From Histoplasma ohiense (lineage: Eukaryota; Ascomycota; Eurotiomycetes; Onygenales; Ajellomycetaceae): DNA of 64,000 nucleotides. A program made the translations under genes and the position numbers. This document shows, in pieces, positions 45,463 through 56,900 of the stretch; the first letter of the stretch is position 1; the number at the start of each line of letters is the position of its first letter. The stretch is from the NCBI GenBank assembly GCA_017607445.1, contig JAEVHH010000002.1, positions 4,269,501-4,333,500 on the forward strand, read 5' to 3'. The notes beneath the pieces are model-generated. The model ran no database searches and was not told the DNA's origin. It saw nothing but the letters and a program-made list of their open reading frames with translations.

Positions 45463-47077
45463 ATTTTGACTGAGGTTTGATCTCATTCTGATGATTATAT
45501 AATACATATTTTAGATATCAATTTGATGATATGATTGATGGAGATATTATCTCTATCTAGTGCTGTCAATCAATCTATTGCTGCTAAGCTATTTCTCACT
45601 GCTAAGCTATCGCCACTGTTAATCTATCTATTGCTGCAAGCTATCTCTCACTGCTAAGTTATCACTGTCAATCTATCTATTGCTGTCAATCTATCTATTG
45701 CTGTCAATTTATCTACTATTGTCAATCTATCTATTGCTGTCAATCTATCTATTGCTGTTAATCTATCATCACTGTCAATCTATTTCTCACTGTTAAGCTA
45801 TCTCTCACTGCTAAGCTATCACTGTCAATCTATCACTGCTAATCTATCACTGTCAAATTGTCAATCTATCTACCACAGTAAATCTATCTATCACTGTCAA
45901 TTTATCTACCACTGTCAATCTATCTATCACTGTCAATCTATTGCTGCTAATCTATCACTGCTAATCTATCACTGCTGTCAATCTATCTATCACTGTTAAT
46001 CTATCTATTGCTGTTAATCTATCATTACTGTCAATCTATTTCTCACTGCTAAGCTATCTCTCACTGCTAAGCTATCACTGTCAATCTATCACTGCTAATC
46101 TATCACTGTCAAATTGTCAATCTATCTACCGCAGTGAATCTATCTATCACTGTCAATTTATCTACCACTGTCAATCTATCTATCACTGCTAAGCTATCAC
46201 TGTCAATCTATCACTGCTAATCTATCACTGTCAAATTGTCAATCTATCTACTGTGGTGAATCTATTTATCATTGTCAATTTATCTACCACTGTTAATCTA
46301 TCTATCACTGTCAATCTATTGCTGCTAATCTATCACTGCTAATCTATCACTGCTGTCAATCTATCTATCACTGCTAATCTATCACTGCTAATCTATCACT
46401 GTCAATCTATTCATCACTGTCAATTTATCTATCACTGTCAATCTATCTATCACTGTTAATCTATCATTGTTAATCTATTGCTGTTAATCTATTGCTGCTG
46501 TCAATTTATCTATCACTGCTAATCTATTGCTGCTAATCTATTACTGCTAATCTATCACTGCTAATTTATCACTGTTAATCTATCACTGCTAATCTATCAC
46601 TGTTAATCTATCATTGTCAATCTATCTACTGCAGCAAATCTATCTATTGCTGTCAATCAATCTATCACTGTCAATCTATCTATTACTGTCAATTTATCAC
46701 TGTTAATTTATCACTGTCAATCTATCTACTGCAGTGAATCTATCTATCACTATCATTACTAGTTCAAAATAGAACTAGAGTATAAATACACTAAACTTTT
46801 TTTGATAGATAATGATTTTTGATAATACTTATAGCATTATATCATCTACATAGAGTAAATCATGATTTCATTTGATTTCATTTTAACAAAATGAGATCAA
46901 ATGAAATCAGAATCAGTAATTTATAAAAAGAACATAATCTGAAACTAGATTTATAATATAAACAGTGTAAAGTGACTAATTTAATAAACACTATATGAAA
47001 TCAGAACTAAGAAATTTGATAATGAAACTGAAGAAATATTTAATCTCAGTTTCATATATAATCACACAGTCAGTCTA
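45463..47077 (+). mobile_element. Minisatellite-bearing element T2 (fully mutated copy)
   Basis: Same organisation as T1 and T3; ends ...CACAGTCAGTCTA at 47077. Almost every CpG and CpC of the related array is lost (CTATCCCTCGC appears as CTATCTCTCAC, GCCAACC as GTCAATC). The left arm starts internally compared with T3. Confidence 0.75.
45565..46755 (+). repeat. Minisatellite array of T2
   Basis: Units such as CTATCACTGTCAAT, CTATCTATCACTGTCAAT and CTATCACTGCTAAT. About 1.2 kb, diverged from T1 by C to T changes. Confidence 0.9.
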
Positions 47078-47079
47078 GA

Positions 47080-48224
47080 TAGACTGACTGATGAGATCAT
47101 GAATTTCATATTTGATTTGATTTGATTTGATCTCAGTCCATTTCTTGACATGATTTCCAGTGGGATCATAATCAGAATGAGAGTGTAAAGTGACTAGAAT
47201 TATTAGAACATGAGTGAAATGAGACTAATAAATCTTGATATTTCATGTAAAGTGACTGATTATCAAAAATAAGAACATGATCTGAGACTGACTATGATTT
47301 TAACTGAGGTTTGGTCCTGTTCTGATGATTATATAATACATATCTAGATATCAATCTGATGATATGATTGGTGGAGATATCACCTCTATCTAGTGCTGTT
47401 CAATCAATTTGCCCCTGCCAACCTATCTACTGCTGCTAATCTATCGCCGCTGCCAATCTATCCCTCACTGCTAAGCTATCCCTCGCTGCTAAGCTATCAC
47501 TGCCAATCTCTCGCTGCTAATCTATCGCTGCCAACCTATCTACCGCGGCAAATCTATCTATCGCTGCCAATTTATCTACCACTGCCAATCTATCTATCAC
47601 TTCTAATCTATCGCTGCTAATCTATTGCTGCTAATCTATTGCTGCTGCCAATCTATCTATCACTGCTAATCTATTGCTGCTAATCTATCACTGCTAATCT
47701 ATCACTGCTAATCTATCACTGCTAATCTATCGCTGCTAATCTATCGCTCCTAATCTATCGCTGCCAATCTATCTACCGCGGCGAATCTATCTATTGCTGC
47801 CAACCAACCTACCACTGCCAATCTATCTATCGCTGCCAATCTATCGCTGCCAATCTATCACTGCCAATCTATCTACTGCAGTGAATCTATCTATCACTAT
47901 CATTACTAGTTCAAAATAGAACTAGAGCATAAATACACTAAACTTCTTTTGATAGGTAATGATTTTTGGTAACACTCATAGCATTATATCATCTATATAG
48001 GGTAAATCATGGTCCCATTTGGTCCCATTTTAACAAAATGGGATCAAATGAGATCAGAATCAGTAATTTATAAGAAGAACATGACCTGGGACTAGATTTA
48101 TAATATAAACAGTGTAAAGTGACTAATTTAATAAACACTATATGGGACCAGGACTAAGAAATTTGATAATGGGACTGAAGAAATATTTAGTCCCAGTCCC
48201 ATGCATGGTCACACGGCCAGTCTA
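47080..48224 (+). mobile_element. Minisatellite-bearing element T3, both ends present
   Basis: Left end TAGACTGACTGATGAG and right end ...CACACGGCCAGTCTA form imperfect terminal inverted repeats. The left ~260 bp is hAT-terminal sequence (matches 45171-45462 inverted), the middle is a tandem array, and the right ~320 bp matches T1 and T2. No 8-bp duplication was found, partly because the left end abuts T2. Inferred to be mobilised by the hAT transposase. It is the repeat nearest to MRPL9. Confidence 0.75.
47395..47900 (+). repeat. Minisatellite array of T3
   Basis: Short version of the T1 array (about 0.5 kb), CpG mostly kept, including CTACCGCGGCAAAT and CTACCGCGGCGAAT units. Confidence 0.88.
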
Positions 48225-48618
48225 CCGAGTGGCAATATCAGTATTGAGAGCCATGATTGAAAGCAGCACTGATGAAAAGATAACAAACTGAGGCAATAGA
48301 AACTAGGTGGGAGCCTCTTATATTTTAAATGAGGGGTAGTTTTATTACATTTTAATACTGTGGTGGTGCTCACTATCTAATATAGCGGTTTTTTAATTAT
48401 CTTGGCGAGACAAAATTTTTTGCAGCGGCTTCTGTACACAAAATCGAGATGCTTAAAACAGCGATGCCACTATTGTCTGGTGGGCATAGCGTCTCCAGCC
48501 ACCCCGTTGCTTCAAAGTTTAACTGAACTTGCGTGTAGATTCGAATACAAATGCATCGAGCTCTCCTTGATTTGTTTTCCCTACTGGCTTCGACCGATTG
48601 TCTTAACAGCGATTAGTC
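48225..48618 (+). promoter_or_regulatory. Upstream region of MRPL9
   Basis: Single-copy-looking DNA with balanced base composition from about 48400. It should hold the promoter and 5' UTR, squeezed into at most 394 bp between T3 and the start codon. An in-frame TAA at 48604 closes the frame upstream of the ATG. No specific factor site claimed. Confidence 0.5.
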
Positions 48619-49585
48619 ATGCTTCTCCGTCTGCTAGGGAAGCATGCGCTGCTGTCCCTCCCCACCTCAATTTCCCGTTTTACTGTCGACAATGTCGTTG
48701 GAAGAAGAGCCTTTGGCATCAGGTCCATGCACCCTCCAAAGGCAGACCATTTCAATATTGGCCCAAATCTCCCCATTCTCACGTCCCATCCATCGGTAGC
48801 CCATGAGCGCAAAGCTGCTACTACCCCTCTACGAACTGGCACCCTGGCTATAAAAAAGGGGATGACCGCTATCTTCGATCTGGAGACTGGCAAACGAATC
48901 CCCTGTACAATCCTCCAACTTGACCGAGTACAAGTCATCTCTCACAAAACCCTCAAGAAAAATGGATATTACGCTGTCCAGATTGGTTGTGGTTGGAAAC
49001 ATGAGCGCGCAGTCACACGGCCCATGCTGGGCCATTTCGCGGCGAATGGTGTTGCACCCAAGCGACATATCCATGAGTTCCGGGTGAAGGACGAAAACGG
49101 CCTGCTACCCATCGGTGAGATGATTAATGCAAATTGGTTTCAGGAAGGTCAATACGTCGACGCACGGTCAAATAGTCGAGGAATGGGATTCGCAGGTGTC
49201 ATGAAGAGACATGGGTTTCACGGCCAAGATCGGAGTCACGGTGTTAGTTTGACCCATCGTTCGATGGGTTCGTCGGGTCCCGGTCAGGGTGGCGGTTCTC
49301 GTGTGTATCCGGGAAAGAAGATGGCGGGCAATATGGGCAACAAGCAGGTGACGTTGCAAAACCTGAAAGTGTTGAAGGTTGATGCGGACAAAGGCATCGT
49401 GGTTGTTAATGGTTAGCTGCATTTATCTCATCATTCTCTCGTGGTTAGTAACTAATATTGAATGCTTTATAGGCAGCGTAAGCGGCCCGAAGGGTTGCAT
49501 CGTGAAACTGCAGGATGCACTCAAAAAACCGTGGCCAACAATTGCGTTGAGGCAAAACACAGAATCCAAAATGGAGAGTTGTTGA
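48619..49585 (+). CDS. MRPL9: Mitochondrial large-subunit ribosomal protein uL3m, one intron
   Basis: Component of the mitochondrial 54S ribosomal subunit near the peptidyl-transferase centre (family knowledge). Exon 1 is 48619-49411 and exon 2 is 49473-49585; the spliced product is 301 residues. The start is chosen because an in-frame stop lies at 48604 and the protein then opens with a basic, hydroxylated mitochondrial presequence (MLLRLLGKHALLSLPTSISR). The uL3 fold is seen in RTGTLAIKKGMTAIFD (about residues 72-87) and in the signature stretch F-x6-D-x2-S-x-S-x-G-x-G...G-x3-R at about residues 172-195, followed by HGFHG and the GSSGPGQGGGSRVYPGKKMAG loop. Trp is encoded by TGG and the gene ends in TGA, so the standard code applies. 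It has ordinary codon use and CpG, unlike all neighbours. I see no frame damage. Confidence 0.96.
49412..49472 (+). other. Spliceosomal intron of MRPL9
   Basis: 61 nt; donor GTTAGC, branch-like TAACTAA at 49449-49455, acceptor TATAG. Splicing replaces an in-frame TAG two codons after GTTAAT with 37 further residues ending at TGA 49583-49585. The extension (GPKGCIVKLQDA) fits the uL3 C-terminus. Confidence 0.9.
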
Positions 49586-50640
49586 GATGCAGATCAGGAT
49601 AAATGATTTTCGATTTGTGTATTATTGTATAGAATTTCTCAAAATGTTCTCGTTTCAAGCTTACGAATAGATCAAACAGAGTTCAATATATCTTACTTCT
49701 CTGCTTGTCTTTGGTCACATCTCTTCCTGTTGTCATCTAGTTGAGCTGTTTCCAATAATCTCAATGCTCATATCAAAACAGACATCCTAATAAGTAGCAA
49801 AACACCCGAACACCACGCGATGAGGGAAAGGGCACTCTAATGCACAGGCACTGTTTTTTATTCATCAATGCACATTTTCCCTTTTCAAATTAATGTCTTC
49901 AAATTAGTAGTAGTGTCTGCTGCCATCACAGTTTGAAAAGGATATCCCTGAGCTGCATTTAATACTGGGACTATTGTGCCATCTTGGATGGAAGAGTTCA
50001 GTAATTGGTTTGAAACTAGAGCAGCAAGATATTAATTCCTTCTGAAATTATGTGTCAAATGAATAAAGCACAACAACAATGAAGACCCAATGAAGACCCA
50101 ATGGCGCCGTACTTACAAAGCCATTCCTGCTGTTTCTGATACTCTCTAATCTCATCTTCACCTTGCCATTTGTCCTCTTAACTCAAAATGAGATATCAAT
50201 TTGCCCATGTAACTTTTCATTTTCCCACTGATCATGGGAATTTTCTCCCAAGTATATCTCATCATCTAGAAGCTCTCTTCTCTTAGATAACACTTGCAAT
50301 GATAGAGTGTGCTATTCACCACAATTTATGAGGATTTCTGATGACTAAGTATGTCTAGTATGAAGACATCAATGACAATTACGAAAATTTGCAAGATGCA
50401 GAGCCATATTCAATCTGACTTTACCAAATGGAACTCATGGTTTGCTCGCCGGACTTGAGTGTGAGCCTGATGTAGTTGTGAGCATTTGGTGAAGGAGATG
50501 GCGGACGCGGACGGAAGTAGAATGGAATATTGTGGCGGATGTAAAGCTTGCGAAAACAGAATTTTCTGCCACCCCCTGAAAATTAGTAGCAAAACACTGC
50601 AAAAACAACCAAAATATCCATGTATCTCTAGAATCATTCA
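49586..50640. other. Single-copy-looking host DNA downstream of MRPL9
   Basis: Balanced composition with CpG (ACCACGCGATGAG, GGACGCGGACGG). No convincing complete gene. On the minus strand at about 50590-50430 one frame reads IPFYFRPRPPSPSP...LTLKSGEQTMSSIW and meets GTAAAG, so a small first exon of a minus-strand gene is possible but unproven. It also holds the MRPL9 3' UTR. Confidence 0.4.
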
Positions 50641-51020
50641 AATATCATTCAATTCATTCAAATACACATCTTTATTCAAATATGCATCTTTATCATCAAA
50701 TACATCAATATGCAGCATGCCCTGCAACACTCATCATTCTACTGTCTCATGAACTCATAAAAGAACTTCAACTACTCTGCATCTTCATCTATCAAAACTG
50801 TCTATTTCAGATAATAATGAGAATTCAACTGATGATGAAAAGAAGAAGAAGAAGAAGAAGAAAAAGAAAAAAAAAAGAAAAAAATATAATCAGAAAATTC
50901 TCAATTTCTACAAATATCTACTTCAGAGTTTGAGATTTCAGTCAGACTATATGAATAGATGATTATCAACAAAATAAAGAAGTTTATAAAAATCAAGTTA
51001 TAGAATATTACAATAAATGA
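50641..51020. other. Decayed spacer with (GAA)n tract
   Basis: Return of mutated, CpG-free DNA. ATTCAAATAT-type short repeats are followed by an (AAG)n/A-rich tract at 50838-50888. Confidence 0.5.
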
Positions 51021-51200
51021 TAGACTGACTGTGTGACTGTATATAAGATTATGATTAATTTTAGTGTTGATTTCATTCTTATATATTTTAGTTCTGATCT
51101 TATATATTATTTTTCAAATCAGTCACTTTACACTGTTTGTATTATAGCTCATACATATTCCATACAGTGAGCTATCTTCTTTGACCATATAAAAGAGGTA
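51021..51200 (+). mobile_element. hAT-type element, left end, uninterrupted copy
   Basis: Begins TAGACTGACTGTGTGAC and carries the uninterrupted TTCAAATCAGTCACTTTAC site that chromovirus A occupies in the homologous element at 9668/23259. The right end is not identified. Confidence 0.65.
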
Positions 51201-51463
51201 ACTTTTCTGTAATATTATGTACAATGACAGTATCAGCTTCTCTCTGAATGTGTATTTAATAATTATTACTTCACTAGTTAGTCATCACTGAATTCTTTTT
51301 CTCTGTTTTTGTATTGATTTCTATTTTTAACTATTCTTGTTCTTGCTCATCTACTTTGAAATCTTTGCATCTCTGTATGAGTGAGAAAGACTGATAATGA
51401 TCTCTGCTGTGGATACTGCTGTTGAAGCTGCTGCTGCATGGAAGCAGCTACAGCATGATCTTG
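51201..51463. other. Spacer; short open segment before the tRNA-headed module
   Basis: Contains a frame starting near 51398 (MISAVDTAVEAAAAWKQLQHDL) that runs straight into the module. This may be the start of a gag- or ORF1-like gene hit by the insertion. Too short to identify. Confidence 0.3.
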
Positions 51464-52204
51464 CCCGCGTGGTGCAGTTGGTAAGACTGTTACTCAAGAT
51501 AGCACTGTTAGATGTGCTGTAGATTCAAATTCTACTGCTGATAAAATCTCATTTTGAGTCACTTCTTATTCATAAAGACTTCTATGATCAGAGATCAAGT
51601 CTAGTGAGACAGTGCTGACAGAGGTGCTGCTTGACAATGATGAGAGTGATGGCTGCTGAAAGCCACACTCATTAGTGTCAAACAGCCTCTCTGCCACTAG
51701 TGCTGATCTAAGCAAAATTCAATGATTACAGAGGATTGAGTATAGAATGCTTATACATACTAGCACCTGTCAAGACCTCCAGCATCTAGAGGGTCACTTC
51801 AATAACAGAGAATGATTTTAAAAACCATTCAATTGACTGCCTCATCAAAGAGGTAGTAGCAAGTCAAGCAGAACACTCTGATAGACACTCTATTCAGAGC
51901 TCACTAGTGATCATCTAACACTATTAGTGAGTTATCATTGAGTGAGATAAGTCTATGATTAGTTCCTTACACAGAGCAAGGCCATGATGGCTGATTGATA
52001 GATCAAGAAAGCAATGAGCTGAGATTGGCAACTGAAAGCTCTGAGCTATAGTGATGTCTAGAGTGAGCAGTGACACTTAACTAGAATCCTCAGCTGAAAA
52101 CTTCAGAACTAGTTAAAGTGGTCTGAGAGAACAGACATGATGATCAGTTGATTATAGAGATAAATGTAACTAGCTTAAGATGCATTCTGTATGAAGTAGT
52201 CATA
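51464..52204 (+). mobile_element. tRNA-headed structured module, copy 1 (continues 57890-57894)
   Basis: Begins CCCGCGTGGTGCAG. A-box-like TGGTGCAGTTGG (51470) and B-box-like GATTCAAATTC (51522-51532) match a pol III internal promoter, but the 3' acceptor strand is missing, so it is tRNA-derived rather than a tRNA gene. The rest is a ~660-nt non-coding body. Element C inserted five bases before its end. It joins LINE coding sequence at 57895. More mutated than copy 2, mostly GG to GA and CC to TC. Confidence 0.75.
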
Positions 52205-52598
52205 TGTGACGGGTTAGCATCTGTTAGTAGTTAATTTATGCAACCAACCCCTTCTGCCTCACATTTCATGCTTGTGTACATCTACTCATCTTTGTTATTG
52301 TGCTCTGTGCTTGTATAGCCTCTAACAATTCTTCTGTGTAACCTCTTCTGTCTCATACTCTGTGCTTGCATAGTTCTAACAATTCTTCCACATAACTCTC
52401 AATATTCTTTCACTTCATACTCCACTTCATACTTCACTGTGGAGCAGCTTCTGATATTCTTCTGTCTCAATTTTCTCTCTATAAGAATTCTCTTCATACA
52501 ATCTTTTCTTCTGATCTCTTTTCTCTTTCTTTTCTTAATCAATTTATAATCTGTATTTAGAATAGTGCTAGATCATTAATTAAAATACATCTGTTACA
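52205..52598 (+). repeat. 5' LTR of chromovirus C (394 bp)
   Basis: TGTGACGGGTTAGC...CATCTGTTACA. Contains about three of the 55-60 bp AACAATTCTTCTGTGTAAC-type units. Confidence 0.94.
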
Positions 52599-52779
52599 TT
52601 ACAAATTAATTCATCTGTGTCAGTCTGAGTGCTCTATGTTTATGATTGCACCCAGGTGCTCAAGTTAAGAATAAGTTATCAAGTCTCTACAAAGCTGTGT
52701 TGTTGTGATAACATCAGTAATTTCCAAAGTTCTACAAAGCTGTATCATTGTGATAGTGTTGTAAAGAAGTCTGAATGCT

Positions 52780-53870
52780 TACAAAGTATTTTCTTCAAGA
52801 ATAAGAACTGAATCTTCTGATCTTCAAGCTATCAGAACTAAAAATCATGATCTCATACAAAAACAAGATGAATTACAAACATCTCTTTATAAGTGAGAAC
52901 TGAAGTTTTGCTGAAGATAATACTGAGCTTTGTAATTTTCTTCAGCAGCAATTCTTGTAGATGGCAGAGCTTCAACAACAACTGAATCATCTGAGTGTGA
53001 ATACATCAGAAATCACACAGATGTCAACACTCTCTGTGTATGAAAGAAAAGAATATCTCTCTCTTTTCAACAAGTTTGCAGAAGAGCTCTCAATCTATCT
53101 AGTCTGAAAATAGAAGACAAAAGTCAAGCTTAAGAAAGATGAGTCTGTGATAGACTCTCTGCTCTCACAAACTCACTATATTTATAGTCAGCTAGAAGAA
53201 AACATTCTAGCAAAATTTCAATTCTGAATTGAGTCATGCATATATGAAATGTGTACTTCTGAAGAAGTCTTTCATCAACTGAATGTTCTATTCTTGAACT
53301 CTACATTACAAGTATGTGTGATGCAGTGATTGAATAGAAATCATCAGTGAAATACTCTTCTAGCAAACTATCTGTCTGATTTCAATAGCAAGATCTATAA
53401 GCAGAAGGACAGAACTGAGACAATACTGTGAAAATTAATCTTCTGAATCAGTACATCAGCTTCAAACTGCTTAAACTCTGCATCTTGTATTTTATACTCT
53501 CACATTATCACAACTACTGCACTCACTTGCATCAACTCAACAACAATCTTGTATGTTTCAACACTGTATAAGAAAGCTGTAACAATTGTAGACAGAACTT
53601 TACATCTATCACTGCATCAACTACATCAACCACTCTCACAGACATTATGAATTGAATCTCTTATATGAATATGAAACAGTCAAGAATATCTGATCTCTCT
53701 GAACAAGAAGTTACTGATCAAATCACTCAAGAAGTTTGCATTCATTGCAATAGATTGAGATACTTTGCAAGTCAGTGCATCAATGCAGTGATCTCAGCTT
53801 CTACACTGTATGTGAACACAACTACATCTACAAATGAACAAGAACAGAGAAATAAAGAGCTCTCACTCTA
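52780..53870 (+). pseudogene. Chromovirus C Gag
   Basis: A decayed frame with a Gln/Leu-rich N-terminal part (near 52850-53000) and a capsid-like middle. The last piece is open (53665-53871) and carries the knuckle CIHCNRLRYFASQC at about 53740-53780, in which the zinc-binding His has become Tyr. Homologous to 14936-13923 of A. Several TGA codons. Confidence 0.78.
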
Positions 53871-53924
53871 AAACACAGACAAGAGCTTAAGAAGCAAGAA
53901 GCAAGCTGAAGATTTGAATAGAAA

Positions 53925-56900
53925 ATGCAAGCAGATGTGATCATAATCTCCATCATTGTAAATAGTCTAGTCAATATACAAGCAATGATAGACAGTGGTT
54001 TTCTTCACTACACTCTTATAAACACTCAGTTGATTGAAAAGCATAAGCTTCAGCATATTCTCTTTCTCAAATCATATAAACTCAGTGAATTCAATGGCCT
54101 CAGAGAATCCACCTTCTACAATATGATAAAGTTCAACATTGATGTAGAAGGATATGAAAAAAGAAATGTTTATGCATATGAAGTGCAAGATCTTGAGTAC
54201 AACTTAATGCTCAGTCTGTCATGACTTACAGAATTTGGAACTCTGATAGATGCACACAATCATTGCCTAATCTTCTCAGAAGACAACTGCATTTATGAAA
54301 AGAATATCAACAGAACCACTGACCTCACTCAGATATCAGCAAAAGCATTCAAGCTACTAACCCATCAAGCACACAAGAAGAAGGATGTTCAAGTGTTCAC
54401 TGCTAGTATAATGAATATCAAAAAAGCATTAGAAAAGCTAGAACTCAAGAATTTCAAGAAATCATGCCAAGAACTATCTGAATTGTACAAAGACTTCACA
54501 GACATATTCAACAAAAAGAAAGCTGAAAAGCTTCCCTCTCATCAAGAACACAGTATAGATCATACAATTGAACTCATCAAGAAAAACAGTAAGAACCCAC
54601 AACCACTCTGAAATTCTCTCTACAGTATATCACACAATGAGCTTCTCATTCTATGAAAAATGCTCAATGAATTACTGAACAAAAACTTCATTTGTGTTAG
54701 CAACTCACCTGCTGCAGTATCTGTGCTATTTGTGAAAAAATCAGAAGAAGACTTACAATTCTGTGTTGACTACTGAGAACTTAATAAAATCACACAGAAG
54801 AACTGATATCCTCTTTCACTCATCAATGAAATACTTGAACAGATAGAAAAAACAAAATGATTTATGAAACTTGATATCTCTGCAGTCTTCTATAAGATAA
54901 GAATTAATGAAGATGATGAATGGCTAACTGTCTTTTGCACACATTATGAATTATACAAATGAACTGTGACCCTCTTTGAATTGGCAAACACTTCAAGTAC
55001 ATTCCAGAAATACATTAACTGAGCTTTACAAGATCTGCTCAATGAAATCACTTCAGCATATATAGACAATATTCTGATCTTCACTGATGAATCACTCACT
55101 GAATATCACAAGCACATACAACAAGTGCTTGACCATCTACAAGAAACTGAACTACAAGTGAACATTGACAAATATGACTTTGAAACTAAGTCTACAACCT
55201 ACCTAGAATTCATCATCAAAGCTGAAAAAGGTATATGCATGGATTCTAAGAAGGTGAAAGCAATCCTCAGCTGAGAGACATCAGTCTCAGTAAAAGAGAC
55301 TAGAAGTTTTCTAGAGTTCATCAACTTCTACTGAAGATTCATTAAAAACTTCTTCAATATCATACAATCACTGACAGATCTAATCTGAAAAGACACTGTA
55401 TTTCAATAAACTGATGAAATGGACATAGCTTTCAAAAAGCTGAAGTGTATGTTCACAAGCACTTCAATGCTACAATCATTTGATTCAGATAAGCATACAA
55501 CTCTTGAAACAGATGCCTCAGATTATGTGATAGATGAGATACTGATGCAATATAATAACAAAAATGTTCTATAATCTTGTGTCTTCATCTCAAAGAAGAT
55601 GTCACTCACTGAATGCAACTACAAGATCTACAACAAGAAGCTTCTAGCAATCATACAATGTCTTGAAGAATGAAAGTCTAAACTCATGAGTGTTGAGAGA
55701 TTCAAGATTGTTATCAATCATAAGAATCTGAAATATTTCACAATCACTTGTAAGCTCACTGAGAGATATATGCACTGATCATTGTTTCTTAGCTGATTCT
55801 CATTCACAATTCACTATCAATCAGAAGCAGAGAACACTCTCACAGATGCTCTATTTCACTGAGAACAAGATATGCCATTCAATGATCTGAATGACAGATG
55901 GAAACATTGAGAGCATCAGTTAATCAACTTCATAATTATAGAAAGTCCCACACAGTCAGATGAACCTCATATACACATTAATCAATTCTGTACTCAATAC
56001 CCCTCACATGAAGAGCAATGGAGACAAGCAACAGAGACAGACAAATTCTGACAACAAGCTGTTGAAGCTGTACAAAGCAGAGCATCTCAATTCTCTGCAG
56101 ATGTATACTCAAAAACAGACATCTCAGCATACTCAATCAGTGATGATGGATGTCTACACTTTCAAGACAGACAATGGATCTCTGATTCAGAATCTCTACA
56201 AATACAAATCATGTAGAAGATTCACAACTCATCAATGATTGAACACTCAGACTGCAAGATCATGTACAGCATCATAGTCTAAGACTTCTACTGATCAGAC
56301 ATATCAAAGAATATACATCAGTTTGTACACAATTGCAATCACTGTGGCTCAGTAACAGCATGATGCAAATGATGAAAAGAGATGTTAAAATCTCTGTCTA
56401 TTCTCAAACAAATCTGATATGATATAGCAATTGACTTTGCAGTTTCTCTATCTGAGAATGAAGATTCTACAAATATTCTAGTCATTATTAATCATCTCAG
56501 TAAAGATGTAATACTGCAACTCTGTGACAGAATGAATGCTGAAGTAATTGCAGATGTCTTTGTTCAGAGCTCATTCTATTGTATACACAGTCTGTCTTCA
56601 TTCATTGTATCAGATAGAGACAGTCAATTCATCAGCACACTCTGAACCTGCATATACCAGCTGCTAAGAATTGAACAAAAATTGTCAACAGTGTATCACT
56701 CAGAGATCAATGAAGTCATAGAGAGAATGATATAAATAGTAAAGAACATTCTCTGTAAGTTCTGCAATTATATACAAGACAACTGAAGCCATCTGCTATC
56801 ACACATCAAGATTGCAATTAACAGCTGAGACTCTGTCACAACAGATATAAGCTCATTCTTTCTTCTGCACAGATACAATTTAGAAGTTCTAGACTTTTCT

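Noticed and set aside
47072..48232. 8-bp target-site duplication around T3
   Set aside because: Flanks AGTCTAGA and CCGAGTGG do not match; the left end abuts T2, so the original flank may be lost.
48603..48938. 111-codon minus-strand frame over the MRPL9 start, and the 134-codon plus frame 48402-48806
   Set aside because: Shadows of the MRPL9 coding sequence and its upstream region; the MRPL9 frame has clear family motifs.
49168..49422. 84-codon antisense frame in MRPL9
   Set aside because: Shadow frame with no motif, overlapping a well-supported exon and intron.
51464..51540. Functional tRNA gene (A and B boxes present)
   Set aside because: The 3' strand of the acceptor stem does not pair with the 5' end in either copy, and the sequence continues as a long repeated body; it is a tRNA-derived head.
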